Below are positions 28,771 through 37,343 of a stretch of 64,000 bases of DNA, piece by piece (the stretch's first letter is position 1; each line of letters begins with the position of its first letter). The translations under genes and the position numbers were made by a program. Under the pieces are notes generated by a model. It was not told where the DNA came from. It made no database searches and saw only the letters and a list, made by a program, of their open reading frames with translations. The stretch lies in assembly GCA_944326795.1 (NCBI GenBank), contig CALVFJ010000003.1, positions 1-64,000 on the forward strand, in the 5' to 3' direction. Source of the stretch: an uncultured Erysipelotrichaceae bacterium (lineage in GTDB: Bacteria > Bacillota_I > Bacilli_A > Erysipelotrichales > Erysipelotrichaceae).

Positions 28771-30047
28771 AAAGTTATGCTATTTGTACCCTTGGCTGTA
28801 AGGTCAATACTTATGAGGCCCAAAGCGTCAATCAGCAATTAAAGCTTAAAGGGTATATCGAAAAAGATTTTAAAGAATCATGTGATATATATATCATCTT
28901 TACTTGTGCCGTCACCAATACGGCAGCTAGCAAATCCCGCCAAAAGATCCATCAAGCTATTCGACAAAATAAAGAGGCTTTGATCTGTGTGGTTGGCTGT
29001 TATGTCCAGATCGATATTGAAAATCTGCAAAAAGATGAGCATATCGATATCTTGGTTGGTAGCAAGCATAAAGATAAATTGGTCGAATATATCGAAAGAT
29101 ATCAGGATCAACAATTAAATAAAGTTGAAGAACTTAAAGATATGCCATTTGAAAATTTGATCGTTAATAATTTTGAACATCAAACAAGGGCGTATCTAAA
29201 GATCCAAGATGGCTGCAATCAATTTTGCAGTTATTGTATCATCCCTTATGCTAGAGGTCATGAACGTAGTATGAAACCGCAAGATGTGGTTAAAGAAGCT
29301 AAGCAACTATGCAATCATCATCATGAAATCGTCTTGACAGGTATCCATACGGGACGTTATGGTCGTGAATATGGGGTTAGTCTAGCTAAGATAATCAAGA
29401 TGATCCTAGCTGAATGTCCACAGCTTCAAAGAATCAGGATCTCAAGCATCGAAATTACCGAAATCGATGATGAATTGATCGAGCTGATAAAAGATGATCA
29501 GCGCGTGGCTGCGCATTTGCACATTCCATTGCAATCTGGCGATGATGCGACCTTAAAAAGGATGAATCGTCCTTATACCTGCGACGAATTTTTTCAACGT
29601 ATATCTTACATTCGCCAACAAATTCCCTTTATTTCCATTAGTACGGATCTGATCGTTGGTTTTGTCCAAGAAAGTGAAGAAGAATTTGCTAATACTTATG
29701 CTTTTTTGAAAAAATGTGCATTTAGCTTTATCCATGTATTTCCTTTTGCTTCTAAAAAAGGAACCAAAGCTTATACGATGAGCGATCATATCGATAATGC
29801 GACCAAGAAAAAGCGTAGCAATCAATGCTTGAGCTTATCCAAAGATCTAAGTTATATCTTTGCTAGTAAGTTTATCAATCAAAAAGTAGATGTTTTGGTC
29901 GAAGGTTTTGATGGTAGTTATTCTTATGGTTATACCAGTGAATATATCTACGTATATCTTGAAGGGAAATTTGCTCCAAATACGATGGTCAAAGCTATCA
30001 TGACCCATCTAGATAAAGAGCGTATATATGCTAAGGCGGTGGATTAA
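28767..30047 (+). CDS. mtaB: tRNA N6-threonylcarbamoyladenosine37 methylthiotransferase
   Basis: 426 residues. The UPF0004 domain holds cluster cysteines in TLGCKVNTYE, FTCAVTN and VVGCYVQ. The radical SAM core motif CNQFCSYC is intact and a TRAM domain closes the protein. MtaB converts t6A37 to ms2t6A37 in tRNA. The rsmE-mtaB pair is common in Bacillota. Confidence 0.92.
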   Translation: MKSYAICTLGCKVNTYEAQSVNQQLKLKGYIEKDFKESCDIYIIFTCAVTNTAASKSRQKIHQAIRQNKEALICVVGCYVQIDIENLQKDEHIDILVGSKHKDKLVEYIERYQDQQLNKVEELKDMPFENLIVNNFEHQTRAYLKIQDGCNQFCSYCIIPYARGHERSMKPQDVVKEAKQLCNHHHEIVLTGIHTGRYGREYGVSLAKIIKMILAECPQLQRIRISSIEITEIDDELIELIKDDQRVAAHLHIPLQSGDDATLKRMNRPYTCDEFFQRISYIRQQIPFISISTDLIVGFVQESEEEFANTYAFLKKCAFSFIHVFPFASKKGTKAYTMSDHIDNATKKKRSNQCLSLSKDLSYIFASKFINQKVDVLVEGFDGSYSYGYTSEYIYVYLEGKFAPNTMVKAIMTHLDKERIYAKAVD

Positions 30048-31520
30048 ATGAAATTAAATGAATTATTTGATAATGTAAAAGATATCGAGATTGATAATCT
30101 AATGGCTGACAGCCGAAAAAAACGTAAGAATTCGATGTTTTTTTGCGTCAAAGGCATGATGTTCGACGGCCATAATTTTGTTGAACAAGCAATTGAAAAT
30201 GGTGCAATCGTTATCGTACATAGCGATGATATCAGTCAAAAACATAAAGATATCACTTATATCAAGGTCAAGGATGTCTTAAAGGTTTATAATCAGGTTG
30301 CAGATTATTTTTATGGTCAACCTTCCAAGAAACTTTTGATGTATGGCGTTACCGGTACCAATGGTAAGACCAGCATTGCGACGATGATCAAACAGCTGTT
30401 AGCTGATAAGGCGCCATGCGGATATATTGGCACCATCGGTATCGAGTATGGTAATGTCCGCCTTGATCCGACATTGACCACGCCAGAGATCGATCTTCTT
30501 CAAAGTACCTTGCAGGAAATGTGCGAAGCCAATATGAAGGCCTGTGCGCTGGAGGTAAGCAGCATCGGTATCGAACAGCATCGAGTCGATGGGATCGACT
30601 TTGATGTAGCGATCTTTACTAATCTTACGCATGATCATCTGGACTATCACGGCACGATGGAAAACTATTTTAATGCTAAAAAGAAGTTTTTTGACAATTT
30701 GAAATCAACAGCGATCGCGATCACTAATATCGATGATGAACATGGTGCTAAGATGGTTGAAGATACTAAAGCTCGGGTCGTTACTGTTGGTATCAATCAA
30801 CGTGCCGATTATCAAGCAATTTCTTTGCAAATCAAAAAAGACGGCATCATCTTTACCTTGCGTTGTTATGGTACAGAATATCGGATCCAGACCAATCTAG
30901 TAGCAATGTTCAATATCTATAATCTATTGGAAGTAATTGCTGCATTGCATGAAACGGGCATGGAAATGGAACAGATCATTGCCAAGGTCAACCATATCGA
31001 ACAGATCAAGGGCAGGATGGAACGTATCGATGAAGGCCAACCGTTTAATGTGGTCGTGGATTTTGCGCATACGCCTGATGGGATCGCTCAAGTTTGTGAA
31101 TATGCGGCGAAGATCACCCCAAAAGAGAACCGTATCATTGCGGTATTTGGATCTGCTGGAAAAAGAGACATCAAAAAGAGACCGATCTTTGGAGAGATTG
31201 CGGATAATTACTGTGATATGATCATCTTGACCGAAGATGATCCACGCGATGAAGAGGTAATTGATATCGCTAACCAGATAGCCCAAGGAATTAAAAAGAC
31301 CAATTACATCATCATTGAGGATCGATATGATGCAATTCGCCAAGCCATCGAGATGGTGAACATGAATGATACGATATTGATCTTAGGCAAAGGCGACGAA
31401 GATTTCATTTATCGCGATTATGGCAAAGAAAAATATATGGGTGATGACAAGGTCGCTAGAGCTTGCATTCATAAATATTATTTTCAGGAGGATAAGGAAA
31501 ATGATGAACAAGTATATTGA
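30048..31520 (+). CDS. murE: UDP-N-acetylmuramyl-tripeptide synthetase (MurE)
   Basis: 490-residue Mur ligase that adds the third stem-peptide residue. The ATP loop is GVTGTNGKTS, with TTPE near residue 148 and the carbamylated-lysine region NAKKKFFDN. The amino-acid specificity loop reads TEDDPRDEE. Meso-DAP enzymes usually have DNPR and many L-Lys enzymes DxPAN, so DDPR keeps the arginine associated with DAP binding but is not decisive. It starts right after the mtaB stop, and deoC starts inside its 3' end. Confidence 0.9.
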   Translation: MKLNELFDNVKDIEIDNLMADSRKKRKNSMFFCVKGMMFDGHNFVEQAIENGAIVIVHSDDISQKHKDITYIKVKDVLKVYNQVADYFYGQPSKKLLMYGVTGTNGKTSIATMIKQLLADKAPCGYIGTIGIEYGNVRLDPTLTTPEIDLLQSTLQEMCEANMKACALEVSSIGIEQHRVDGIDFDVAIFTNLTHDHLDYHGTMENYFNAKKKFFDNLKSTAIAITNIDDEHGAKMVEDTKARVVTVGINQRADYQAISLQIKKDGIIFTLRCYGTEYRIQTNLVAMFNIYNLLEVIAALHETGMEMEQIIAKVNHIEQIKGRMERIDEGQPFNVVVDFAHTPDGIAQVCEYAAKITPKENRIIAVFGSAGKRDIKKRPIFGEIADNYCDMIILTEDDPRDEEVIDIANQIAQGIKKTNYIIIEDRYDAIRQAIEMVNMNDTILILGKGDEDFIYRDYGKEKYMGDDKVARACIHKYYFQEDKENDEQVY

Positions 31521-32160
31521 TCATACTTTATTAAAACAAGACGCTACCAAACAGCAAATCATCAAATTATGTGATGAAGCCAAAAAATATGATTTCAAGA
31601 CGGTTTGTGTCAATCCTAGCTGGATCAAGGAATGCGTAGAGCAGCTAGATGGTTCAGATGTCAAGGTTTGTACGGTCATTGGTTTTCCTTTAGGCGCCAT
31701 GACTTCGCAAACTAAAGCTTTTGAAGCAAAGCAAGCGATCGAATTAGGAGCCAGTGAAGTTGATATGGTCATCAATATCGGGCGGTTGAAAGATCGTGAT
31801 CTTGATTATGTTACCAAAGATATTCAGATGGTTAAAGAAGCTTGCGGTGATCATGTCTTGAAGGTCATCATTGAAACATGTTTATTAAGCGATGAAGAAA
31901 AACGCTTGGCATGCGACTGCATAAAAGCTGCCAAAGCTGATTTTGTCAAAACTTCGACGGGATTTAGCGTCCATGGCGCTACTGTCAGCGATGTTGCCTT
32001 GCTTAAGGCATATGTCAAGGATAGCTTACTGATCAAAGCAGCTGGCGGAGTCAAGACGGTTGATGATTTACGTAAGATGATCGAAGCTGGTGCTGACCGT
32101 ATTGGGACCAGCAGTGGAACAGCTTTGATGGAAAAACAGGAAAGCAAAGAAAATTATTAA
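31501..32160 (+). CDS. deoC: Deoxyribose-phosphate aldolase
   Basis: 219-residue class I aldolase that splits deoxyribose 5-phosphate. DHTLLKQDAT, EVDMVINIGRL, KVIIETCLL, the Schiff-base lysine region ADFVKTSTGF and KAAGGVKT are diagnostic. The AGGAGG at 31486-31491 is 9 bases before the ATG at 31501, so the start lies 20 bases inside murE. A longer in-frame extension to 31420 is not supported. Confidence 0.93.
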   Translation: MMNKYIDHTLLKQDATKQQIIKLCDEAKKYDFKTVCVNPSWIKECVEQLDGSDVKVCTVIGFPLGAMTSQTKAFEAKQAIELGASEVDMVINIGRLKDRDLDYVTKDIQMVKEACGDHVLKVIIETCLLSDEEKRLACDCIKAAKADFVKTSTGFSVHGATVSDVALLKAYVKDSLLIKAAGGVKTVDDLRKMIEAGADRIGTSSGTALMEKQESKENY

Positions 32161-32188
32161 GAAAAAAGACTATAAATGCTATATTTTC

Positions 32189-32217
32189 TTGCATTTTTAA
32201 TAAGTGTTTGCTAAACT
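32189..32217 (+). promoter_or_regulatory. Predicted promoter of rpsU
   Basis: TTGCAT at 32189-32194, 17-base spacer, extended -10 TGC-TAAACT ending at 32217. Confidence 0.55.
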
Positions 32218-32250
32218 ATAGTTGTATGTTTCGTAAGGGGGTGTAAAAAG

Positions 32251-32430
32251 ATGCCAAGAGTAGTTCTAAAAGAAAACGAAGGTTTGGATGATGCATTACG
32301 TCGTTTTAAACGTCAAGTTTCACGTAACGGTACCCTTGCTGAAGCTCGTAAAAGAGAATTTTATGTAAAACCAGGCGTACGTCGTAAACTAAAATCTGAA
32401 GCTGCAAGAAAAGCAAGAAGAGGGAAATAA
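32251..32430 (+). CDS. rpsU: 30S ribosomal protein S21
   Basis: 59 residues starting [19 protein letters not shown] and ending KARRGK. AAGGGGG precedes the ATG at good distance. The basic, arginine-rich C-terminus is typical. It has its own promoter and terminator. Confidence 0.95.
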   Translation: MPRVVLKENEGLDDALRRFKRQVSRNGTLAEARKREFYVKPGVRRKLKSEAARKARRGK

Positions 32431-32443
32431 TTAACGTTTTCAG

Positions 32444-32474
32444 CCATTGATCATATAAGATCGATGGTTTTTTT
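32444..32474 (+). terminator. Intrinsic terminator after rpsU
   Basis: CCATTGATC pairs with GATCGATGG (one G-U) around a 6-base loop, followed by seven T. Confidence 0.8.
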
Positions 32475-32507
32475 ATAGCTAAAGTAAATTAAGAAGGAGC
32501 TAGCGAT

Positions 32508-33272
32508 ATGGAAAGGTATGAAAAATTTATCGAGCAGTGGCATGAAGAAGAAAAATTAGCGATGGAGGGATGGAATTTTGCTCATATCAACGATCGATAT
32601 ACGGAAGAAACCGATTTGCCATGGGATTATGAACAGATCATCCATCAATTTTTACGCAATGATCATCGGCTATTAGATATCGATACGGGTGGCGGAGAAT
32701 TTTTATTGGGTCTAGGACATCCTGGAAAACTAACAAGTGCAACAGAAAATTATGAGGTCAATATTGCTGTATGTCAAAAAAGATTGCTGCCAGAGAATAT
32801 TGACTTTAAACTAGCTGATCCAAAAGTTTATTTGCCTTTTGCTGATGATCATTTTGATATCGTCATCAATCGTCATGGTGATTATCATGAAAAAGAAATA
32901 TATCGTGTGTTAAAAAAAGGAGGATATTTTATCAGCGAACAAGTAGGCGCGCAAAATGATCGTGATCTAATTGCTAAATTGTATAAAGAAATACCTCATG
33001 TGGCTTTTCCCGCCCAAAACCTGGCTGATGCTTCTCAACGTCTGCAAACGCAAGGTTTTAACATCATCATGCAAAAGGAAGCCTTTAGACCTATAAAATT
33101 TTTTGATGTTGGCGCCTTAGTGTGGTTTGCAAAGGTTTTGCCGTGGGAATTTTGTAATTTTACGGTCGATGCTCATTTACAAGAATTGATAAGCTTGCAA
33201 AAAGAGCTAGAACAAAAAGGTATGATCGAAGGAACCATCCATCGATATATCATGGTAGCTCAAAAAATATAA
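32508..33272 (+). CDS. Class I SAM-dependent methyltransferase, substrate unknown
   Basis: 254 residues. Motif I reads LLDIDTGGGEFLLGLG and motif post-I follows at TSATENYEVN. FADDHFDIVINRHGDYHEKEIYRVLKKGGYFISEQVG corresponds in part to motifs II and III. Tryptophan-rich N- and C-terminal parts may form the substrate pocket. The family includes small-molecule and rRNA methylases, and nothing nearby identifies the substrate. The ribosome site is AAGGAG. Confidence 0.75.
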   Translation: MERYEKFIEQWHEEEKLAMEGWNFAHINDRYTEETDLPWDYEQIIHQFLRNDHRLLDIDTGGGEFLLGLGHPGKLTSATENYEVNIAVCQKRLLPENIDFKLADPKVYLPFADDHFDIVINRHGDYHEKEIYRVLKKGGYFISEQVGAQNDRDLIAKLYKEIPHVAFPAQNLADASQRLQTQGFNIIMQKEAFRPIKFFDVGALVWFAKVLPWEFCNFTVDAHLQELISLQKELEQKGMIEGTIHRYIMVAQKI

Positions 33273-33550
33273 CAATAACATCAAAGGCAAACTGACTTTA
33301 AAACATAAAAGAGGATATGGTTAACATCGCGTTTATGATATAATTTTTTATAAAAAGATATCGTCATGATATCAAATGGCAGATTCGATAAATAATTTTT
33401 GATTTTAAGCTTGATGAGAAAATGTTATCTTCCAAGATTGTTATGATCATATATCTGCTTTTTTAAATGGCATTTGTTTTATTTTATCATAGGTCTATAA
33501 TGATAATATACGAATGAATATATTGAGATGTTGGGTGACGATTAAAAGCT
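33273..33550 (+). other. 278-base intergenic stretch, no feature recognised
   Basis: AT-rich sequence between the methyltransferase and an unknown gene. A TATAAT-like box occurs near 33340. I see no terminator with a clear U-run, no repeat and no riboswitch motif. Confidence 0.4.
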
Positions 33551-34093
33551 ATGCAGACCAAAATTGATTTATTTGAAAAAGAAAATAATGAGATCTTTGC
33601 TTTGATGATCATGTGTCATATTTATGGCATTGATTTTAAAGCGGCTTATAATCGGGATCGTCCTGATCTGCAGATCGATCTTCCTGAGTTATCGTTAGGT
33701 ATCGAAGTTACGATCGCACTTGATCAGCGGGTTATCTCGGCTTTAAAACTATTGGATGAAGGAAAGCTGATAAGAAAAGATCCCTCATGGATCGATAGCA
33801 AGCATCTGATCATGACAGCCATCAAGAAGAAATTAATTAAGGCGAAAGATTATCGTCATGATTTTGCAAAGATGGGCTTATTTATCTATTGTTTTGAAAC
33901 ATCCTTAAAGAAGGATATTTTTGCTGATATTGCGGCATTAGAGAATATCGAAACTTATTTTGATCAGATATATCTGTATAATTATAGCGATATCTACATT
34001 TATGATTGTCATAAGCATGATCTAGAATTGATCCATCTTAATTTTTTGGTCTTAAAAAAGCTGCTTAAGCAGCTTCATGAATATATTGGTTGA
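33551..34093 (+). CDS. Protein of unknown function (180 residues)
   Basis: Soluble, 180 residues, no signal or membrane segment. A stretch DRPDLQIDLPELSLGIEVT faintly recalls the PD...ExT/K core of restriction-like nucleases, but no further motif backs this, so no function is claimed. Codon use resembles the neighbours. Its 3' end overlaps the end of the minus-strand pseudogene by 29 bases. The ribosome site is weak. Confidence 0.55.
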   Translation: MQTKIDLFEKENNEIFALMIMCHIYGIDFKAAYNRDRPDLQIDLPELSLGIEVTIALDQRVISALKLLDEGKLIRKDPSWIDSKHLIMTAIKKKLIKAKDYRHDFAKMGLFIYCFETSLKKDIFADIAALENIETYFDQIYLYNYSDIYIYDCHKHDLELIHLNFLVLKKLLKQLHEYIG

Positions 34094-34702
34094 ATAATTG
34101 GCTGATCTGTTGATCACCTAAGCCATACTGTTTGGCAAAGTGAGCACAGGTCCTGCTGATGAGATCGTGTGATGCATGATGCTTACGCATAAAACGGCAT
34201 ATTGGTGAATGTGGTTTTTGATAATTGCGGTAATTTATGATGGCTTGTTTCAAGTAATATGGACAGCGCTTATCGATTTTTGCTGGTGTGATGAAGGTCT
34301 TTTGATAAAGTTGATCGTATGCGATAGGCTTTAGCTTTTATGACCTTTTTTATTTGCATCGTCGTTTCTTCTACCATATGCCAGAAATATTCTTTGCTTT
34401 GTCCAAGATATGCTAGCAAGGTCAAAAGATTTAGTTGGCAAAACATGTCGCTTCCAAAGTAAAAATGGTATGCATCATATTTTTCCTCTAGAAATTTTTG
34501 TAAAGGTTTGATGGTTGTTTGCTGATAAAAAGTTATATCAACATTAAGGCTTTGCGCTCTTTGCTTGATAAATTCATCATCAAAGATATGGGCGGTGGTC
34601 GTCCCCTTGACACATGGCTTCATTAAAGCATGAACAGATCTTATTTGGATTGTTTAAGGCATCGTATATATACTTCCCGCTATAGATGTTGATGGTTTTC
34701 AT
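34065..34702 (-). pseudogene. Frameshifted gene, DUF1835-like pattern
   Basis: Reading from an ATG at 34702, which overlaps the TGA of the upstream lysozyme gene as ATGA, the protein begins MKTINIYSGKYIYDAL and then shifts frame twice. The first shift is at the GGGG run (plus-strand CCCC 34603-34606), after which TAHIFDDEFIKQRA continues. The second is near 34321-34330, after which AYDQLYQKTFITPA continues to LFNQYIHEAA and the stop at 34065. Both shifts behave as one extra G. FYFGSDMFCQLNLLTLL resembles the conserved centre of DUF1835-type proteins. It is either a decayed gene or carries sequencing errors; the GGGG site is a typical place for both. Confidence 0.7.
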
Positions 34703-35544
34703 GAGCCAAAGCGCAGATTAAGATCGACTTCTTCCTTGATGCCTAAGATCTTGCCACTGTCACTAAATTGCCAATATGCATATTCATATGGATAAGAAGG
34801 AAGATCGCTGTATTGTGCATACCAGATCGGATAGCTGTAGATCTGTTCAAGATCATAAAAAGTGTTAGCGATATCTTGATTAAGATAGATCATAGGTTGT
34901 TGCTGCTTGTAGGCAAGCCTTCCGCAAAATGCTAAGGCATTTTGGGTTTTTTGTTCGATGCTTAGATCTTTGGTCCGATAATCTTCATCATAATCGATAC
35001 GTTCGAGATCATAAGCGATCGGAAGATCGATCTTTTTGCCTTTTAAATGTTTTAAGACGAAATTTGCTTCTTCAATGGCTTCTTTTTCATTGATGGCCTG
35101 AGAGAAGAAATAGATGCCGATATCTAGATCATACTTTCGGGCTTGTTCATAAAACTCTTCAAATTTTTCATCAAGATTAAGCTTGCCGGATTGATAGCCG
35201 CGATATCCTAAACGGATAAAGACAAATTCAATTCCTTGTTGTTTTAATAAAGAAAAATCTACGTCGCTTTGATGCATGGATAGATCGATACCAAGCTGAG
35301 CATCAGGATAATTGATGATGCCATTATCTTCATAGCTAAATTTAGTATTATCGATATTTGATGAAGGAATGGAAGAAACGCTTTGCGGAGAAATGATCTT
35401 ATAATCGTTTTTAGGAATGATCATGATAAATAATAAGATGATGATCAAAAGAATGCTTAGCAAAAAAAGATAATTGCGGTATTTAGCTTTTAATCTTAGG
35501 CGTTTTCTTCTTTTTCTTACATATTTTCTTGTTTTTTTCCTCAT
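34699..35544 (-). CDS. Membrane-anchored GH25 lysozyme (muramidase)
   Basis: 281 residues. A very basic N-terminus (about 22 residues of K/R) is followed by one hydrophobic helix, giving an N-in membrane anchor. The extracellular GH25 domain starts at LGIDLSMHQSDVDF. The acid pair appears in IAYDLERIDYD, and YWQFSDSGKI is a family C-terminal motif. It should cut the glycan strand of peptidoglycan. It overlaps the gene before it by 4 bases and the pseudogene after it by 4, so the three are one operon. Confidence 0.88.
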   Translation of the reverse strand: MRKKTRKYVRKRRKRLRLKAKYRNYLFLLSILLIIILLFIMIIPKNDYKIISPQSVSSIPSSNIDNTKFSYEDNGIINYPDAQLGIDLSMHQSDVDFSLLKQQGIEFVFIRLGYRGYQSGKLNLDEKFEEFYEQARKYDLDIGIYFFSQAINEKEAIEEANFVLKHLKGKKIDLPIAYDLERIDYDEDYRTKDLSIEQKTQNALAFCGRLAYKQQQPMIYLNQDIANTFYDLEQIYSYPIWYAQYSDLPSYPYEYAYWQFSDSGKILGIKEEVDLNLRFGS

Positions 35545-36296
35545 AAATAAATATCCCTTAATTGATTTATGCTATTATCGTCCAGTTTTAAAGCTTGTAG
35601 ACGATAATTGGCGATGCTTTGGTATTGCTTTTCGATAGCAGAGAAAACGCTGCTTATATACGTTAAATCAGTGCCGAAGATATATGGCAGCTTTAGGATA
35701 TGTTCTTTTGCTAGACCATTATGCCAAAGGATCTTCATTAGATCATTGAGCTTTTGATGGTATTCAAGATTGCATTGCAGATAGGAATTGATGATGAATT
35801 TGTGATCAAGACCTAATATATCTAATAGCAATGCGGTAACGATGCTGGTACGATGGATGCCGTAGCGTGAAGTTATCAAGGTAGCTCCTTCGCATTCTTG
35901 TTTCAAGATGTCAAATATCTGTTGTAGCGGTATGATGCCTTTTGTGCTTAGAAGGATCTTTTCATAGTTGGCAACCATCTGGGCTTTTGTATCATCGATC
36001 TTTGGCCAAGCGCATAGCTTTGCGGATAAGCATGAAATATCATTTAGCTCAAGATCGATTAGTTCTTTCAGTTCGATATCTATGATCTTAGGCCAATGGG
36101 AACACGTTCTATGAATATCATGATCTAAATTGATGATCCTTGTTATTTGATACTTTTGGCATAACATAGATGTCTCATCATCTCTTAGACTAAAAAAATC
36201 AGCGCTACATAATAATTTAAAAGGTTTGATGATAGGATAGGCAACTGTAGCATCATTACATAGATCGCGGATATAAAAGATATTTTCAATGCTCAT
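35541..36296 (-). CDS. Tyr-phosphatase-like protein with catalytic Cys replaced (pseudophosphatase)
   Basis: 251 residues resembling the Y_phosphatase3 / dual-specificity fold: YIRDL near the N-terminus, LLCSADFFSL, and a C-terminal helical part after RTSIVTALLLDILGLD. In active members the P-loop is HCxxGKDRTG (CX5R). Here it reads TSRYGIHRTS, with Ser143 in place of the nucleophilic Cys and Arg149 retained. The general-acid region is also unrecognisable. If the alignment is right it cannot make the phosphocysteine intermediate and may act as a phosphoresidue-binding or regulatory protein. First gene of the operon with the GH25 enzyme. Confidence 0.65.
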   Translation of the reverse strand: MSIENIFYIRDLCNDATVAYPIIKPFKLLCSADFFSLRDDETSMLCQKYQITRIINLDHDIHRTCSHWPKIIDIELKELIDLELNDISCLSAKLCAWPKIDDTKAQMVANYEKILLSTKGIIPLQQIFDILKQECEGATLITSRYGIHRTSIVTALLLDILGLDHKFIINSYLQCNLEYHQKLNDLMKILWHNGLAKEHILKLPYIFGTDLTYISSVFSAIEKQYQSIANYRLQALKLDDNSINQLRDIYL

Positions 36297-36380
36297 AGGC
36301 TCATAACAACTCCTTAAAATATCTATTTTATTTTAACATTTTAAACTATATAATTGTATATATAAACGGAGGTATGTTAT

Positions 36381-37343
36381 TTGGAAACAACAAGAACCAT
36401 TCATCTAGAAGATCTAAGTGCAGATAATGCCATGAATCTTTTAGGTTTACAAGATAATAATCTAAAGATCCTCTCAAACTGTTTTGATGTAGAGATAACA
36501 TTTAGAGATGATAGCTTTATCATCAAAGAGTGTGATGATGTGACATATGGACAGATCCAAGAAGTTTTGATGGCATTATATGAAGTGGTAAAAAAAGGTC
36601 AAGCCGTAAATGAAAGAGATGTGCAATATGCATATCGCTTGGTCAGCAAAAGCGCCAAGGTTGATTTTAACGATCTTGCGAAGAAGGTCATTGGCAGAAC
36701 CCTTAGCGGTAAGGTTATCGCACCAAAAACCAATGGGCAGCTGGCTTTTATAGAAGCAATGGAACATTATGATATCGTTTTTGCCATTGGCCCTGCAGGT
36801 ACGGGAAAAACTTATCTAGCGGTGATCCAAGCTGTAGCCAAGCTAAAAAAAGGTGATATCAAAAGGATCGTTTTAACAAGACCGGCAGTTGAAGCAGGGG
36901 AAAGCTTAGGTTTTTTGCCTGGTGATCTAAAAGAGAAGGTCGATCCTTATCTGACTCCGCTTTATGATGCACTGCATGATATGTTAGGAGTTGAACAAAC
37001 CGATAAATTGATCGAAAAGCAGATCATTGAAATTGCTCCTTTAGCTTATATGCGGGGGAGGACCTTAGATGACTCGTTTGTCATCCTTGATGAAGCACAA
37101 AATACGACACCAATGCAGATGAAGATGTTTTTGACGCGCTTAGGAAACAATTCGCATATGGTCATTACGGGAGATGTTACGCAAATCGATCTTAACGGTC
37201 AAGCTTCAGGCTTGATCGATGCTACACGGATCTTGAAAGATATTCCAGAGATCAAGATCTTGCATCTAAGTGCTGATGATGTCGTTCGTCATCCGCTGGT
37301 TCAAAAGATCATCGAAAGTTATGATAAGGTAGGTAATAGATGA
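36381..37343 (+). CDS. phoH: PhoH-family ATPase
   Basis: 320 residues. Walker A is GPAGTGKTYLAV and Walker B SFVILDEAQN; RPAVEAGESLGFLPGD and GDVTQIDL are PhoH hallmarks. It starts with TTG at 36381, 8 bases after GGAGG; the ATG at 36374 is out of frame. PhoH usually sits directly before ybeY and is linked to RNA metabolism; here ybeY is 4.3 kb away. It overlaps the next gene by 4 bases. Confidence 0.92.
   Translation: METTRTIHLEDLSADNAMNLLGLQDNNLKILSNCFDVEITFRDDSFIIKECDDVTYGQIQEVLMALYEVVKKGQAVNERDVQYAYRLVSKSAKVDFNDLAKKVIGRTLSGKVIAPKTNGQLAFIEAMEHYDIVFAIGPAGTGKTYLAVIQAVAKLKKGDIKRIVLTRPAVEAGESLGFLPGDLKEKVDPYLTPLYDALHDMLGVEQTDKLIEKQIIEIAPLAYMRGRTLDDSFVILDEAQNTTPMQMKMFLTRLGNNSHMVITGDVTQIDLNGQASGLIDATRILKDIPEIKILHLSADDVVRHPLVQKIIESYDKVGNR

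Noticed and set aside
33551-34093. Calling the unknown protein a restriction-type nuclease
   Set aside because: Only a weak PD...IEVT resemblance; no lysine in the expected place and no other motif.
34065-34702. Programmed frameshifting in the minus-strand gene
   Set aside because: Two separate shifts are needed and neither has a convincing slippery heptamer plus stimulator. Decay or sequence error is simpler.
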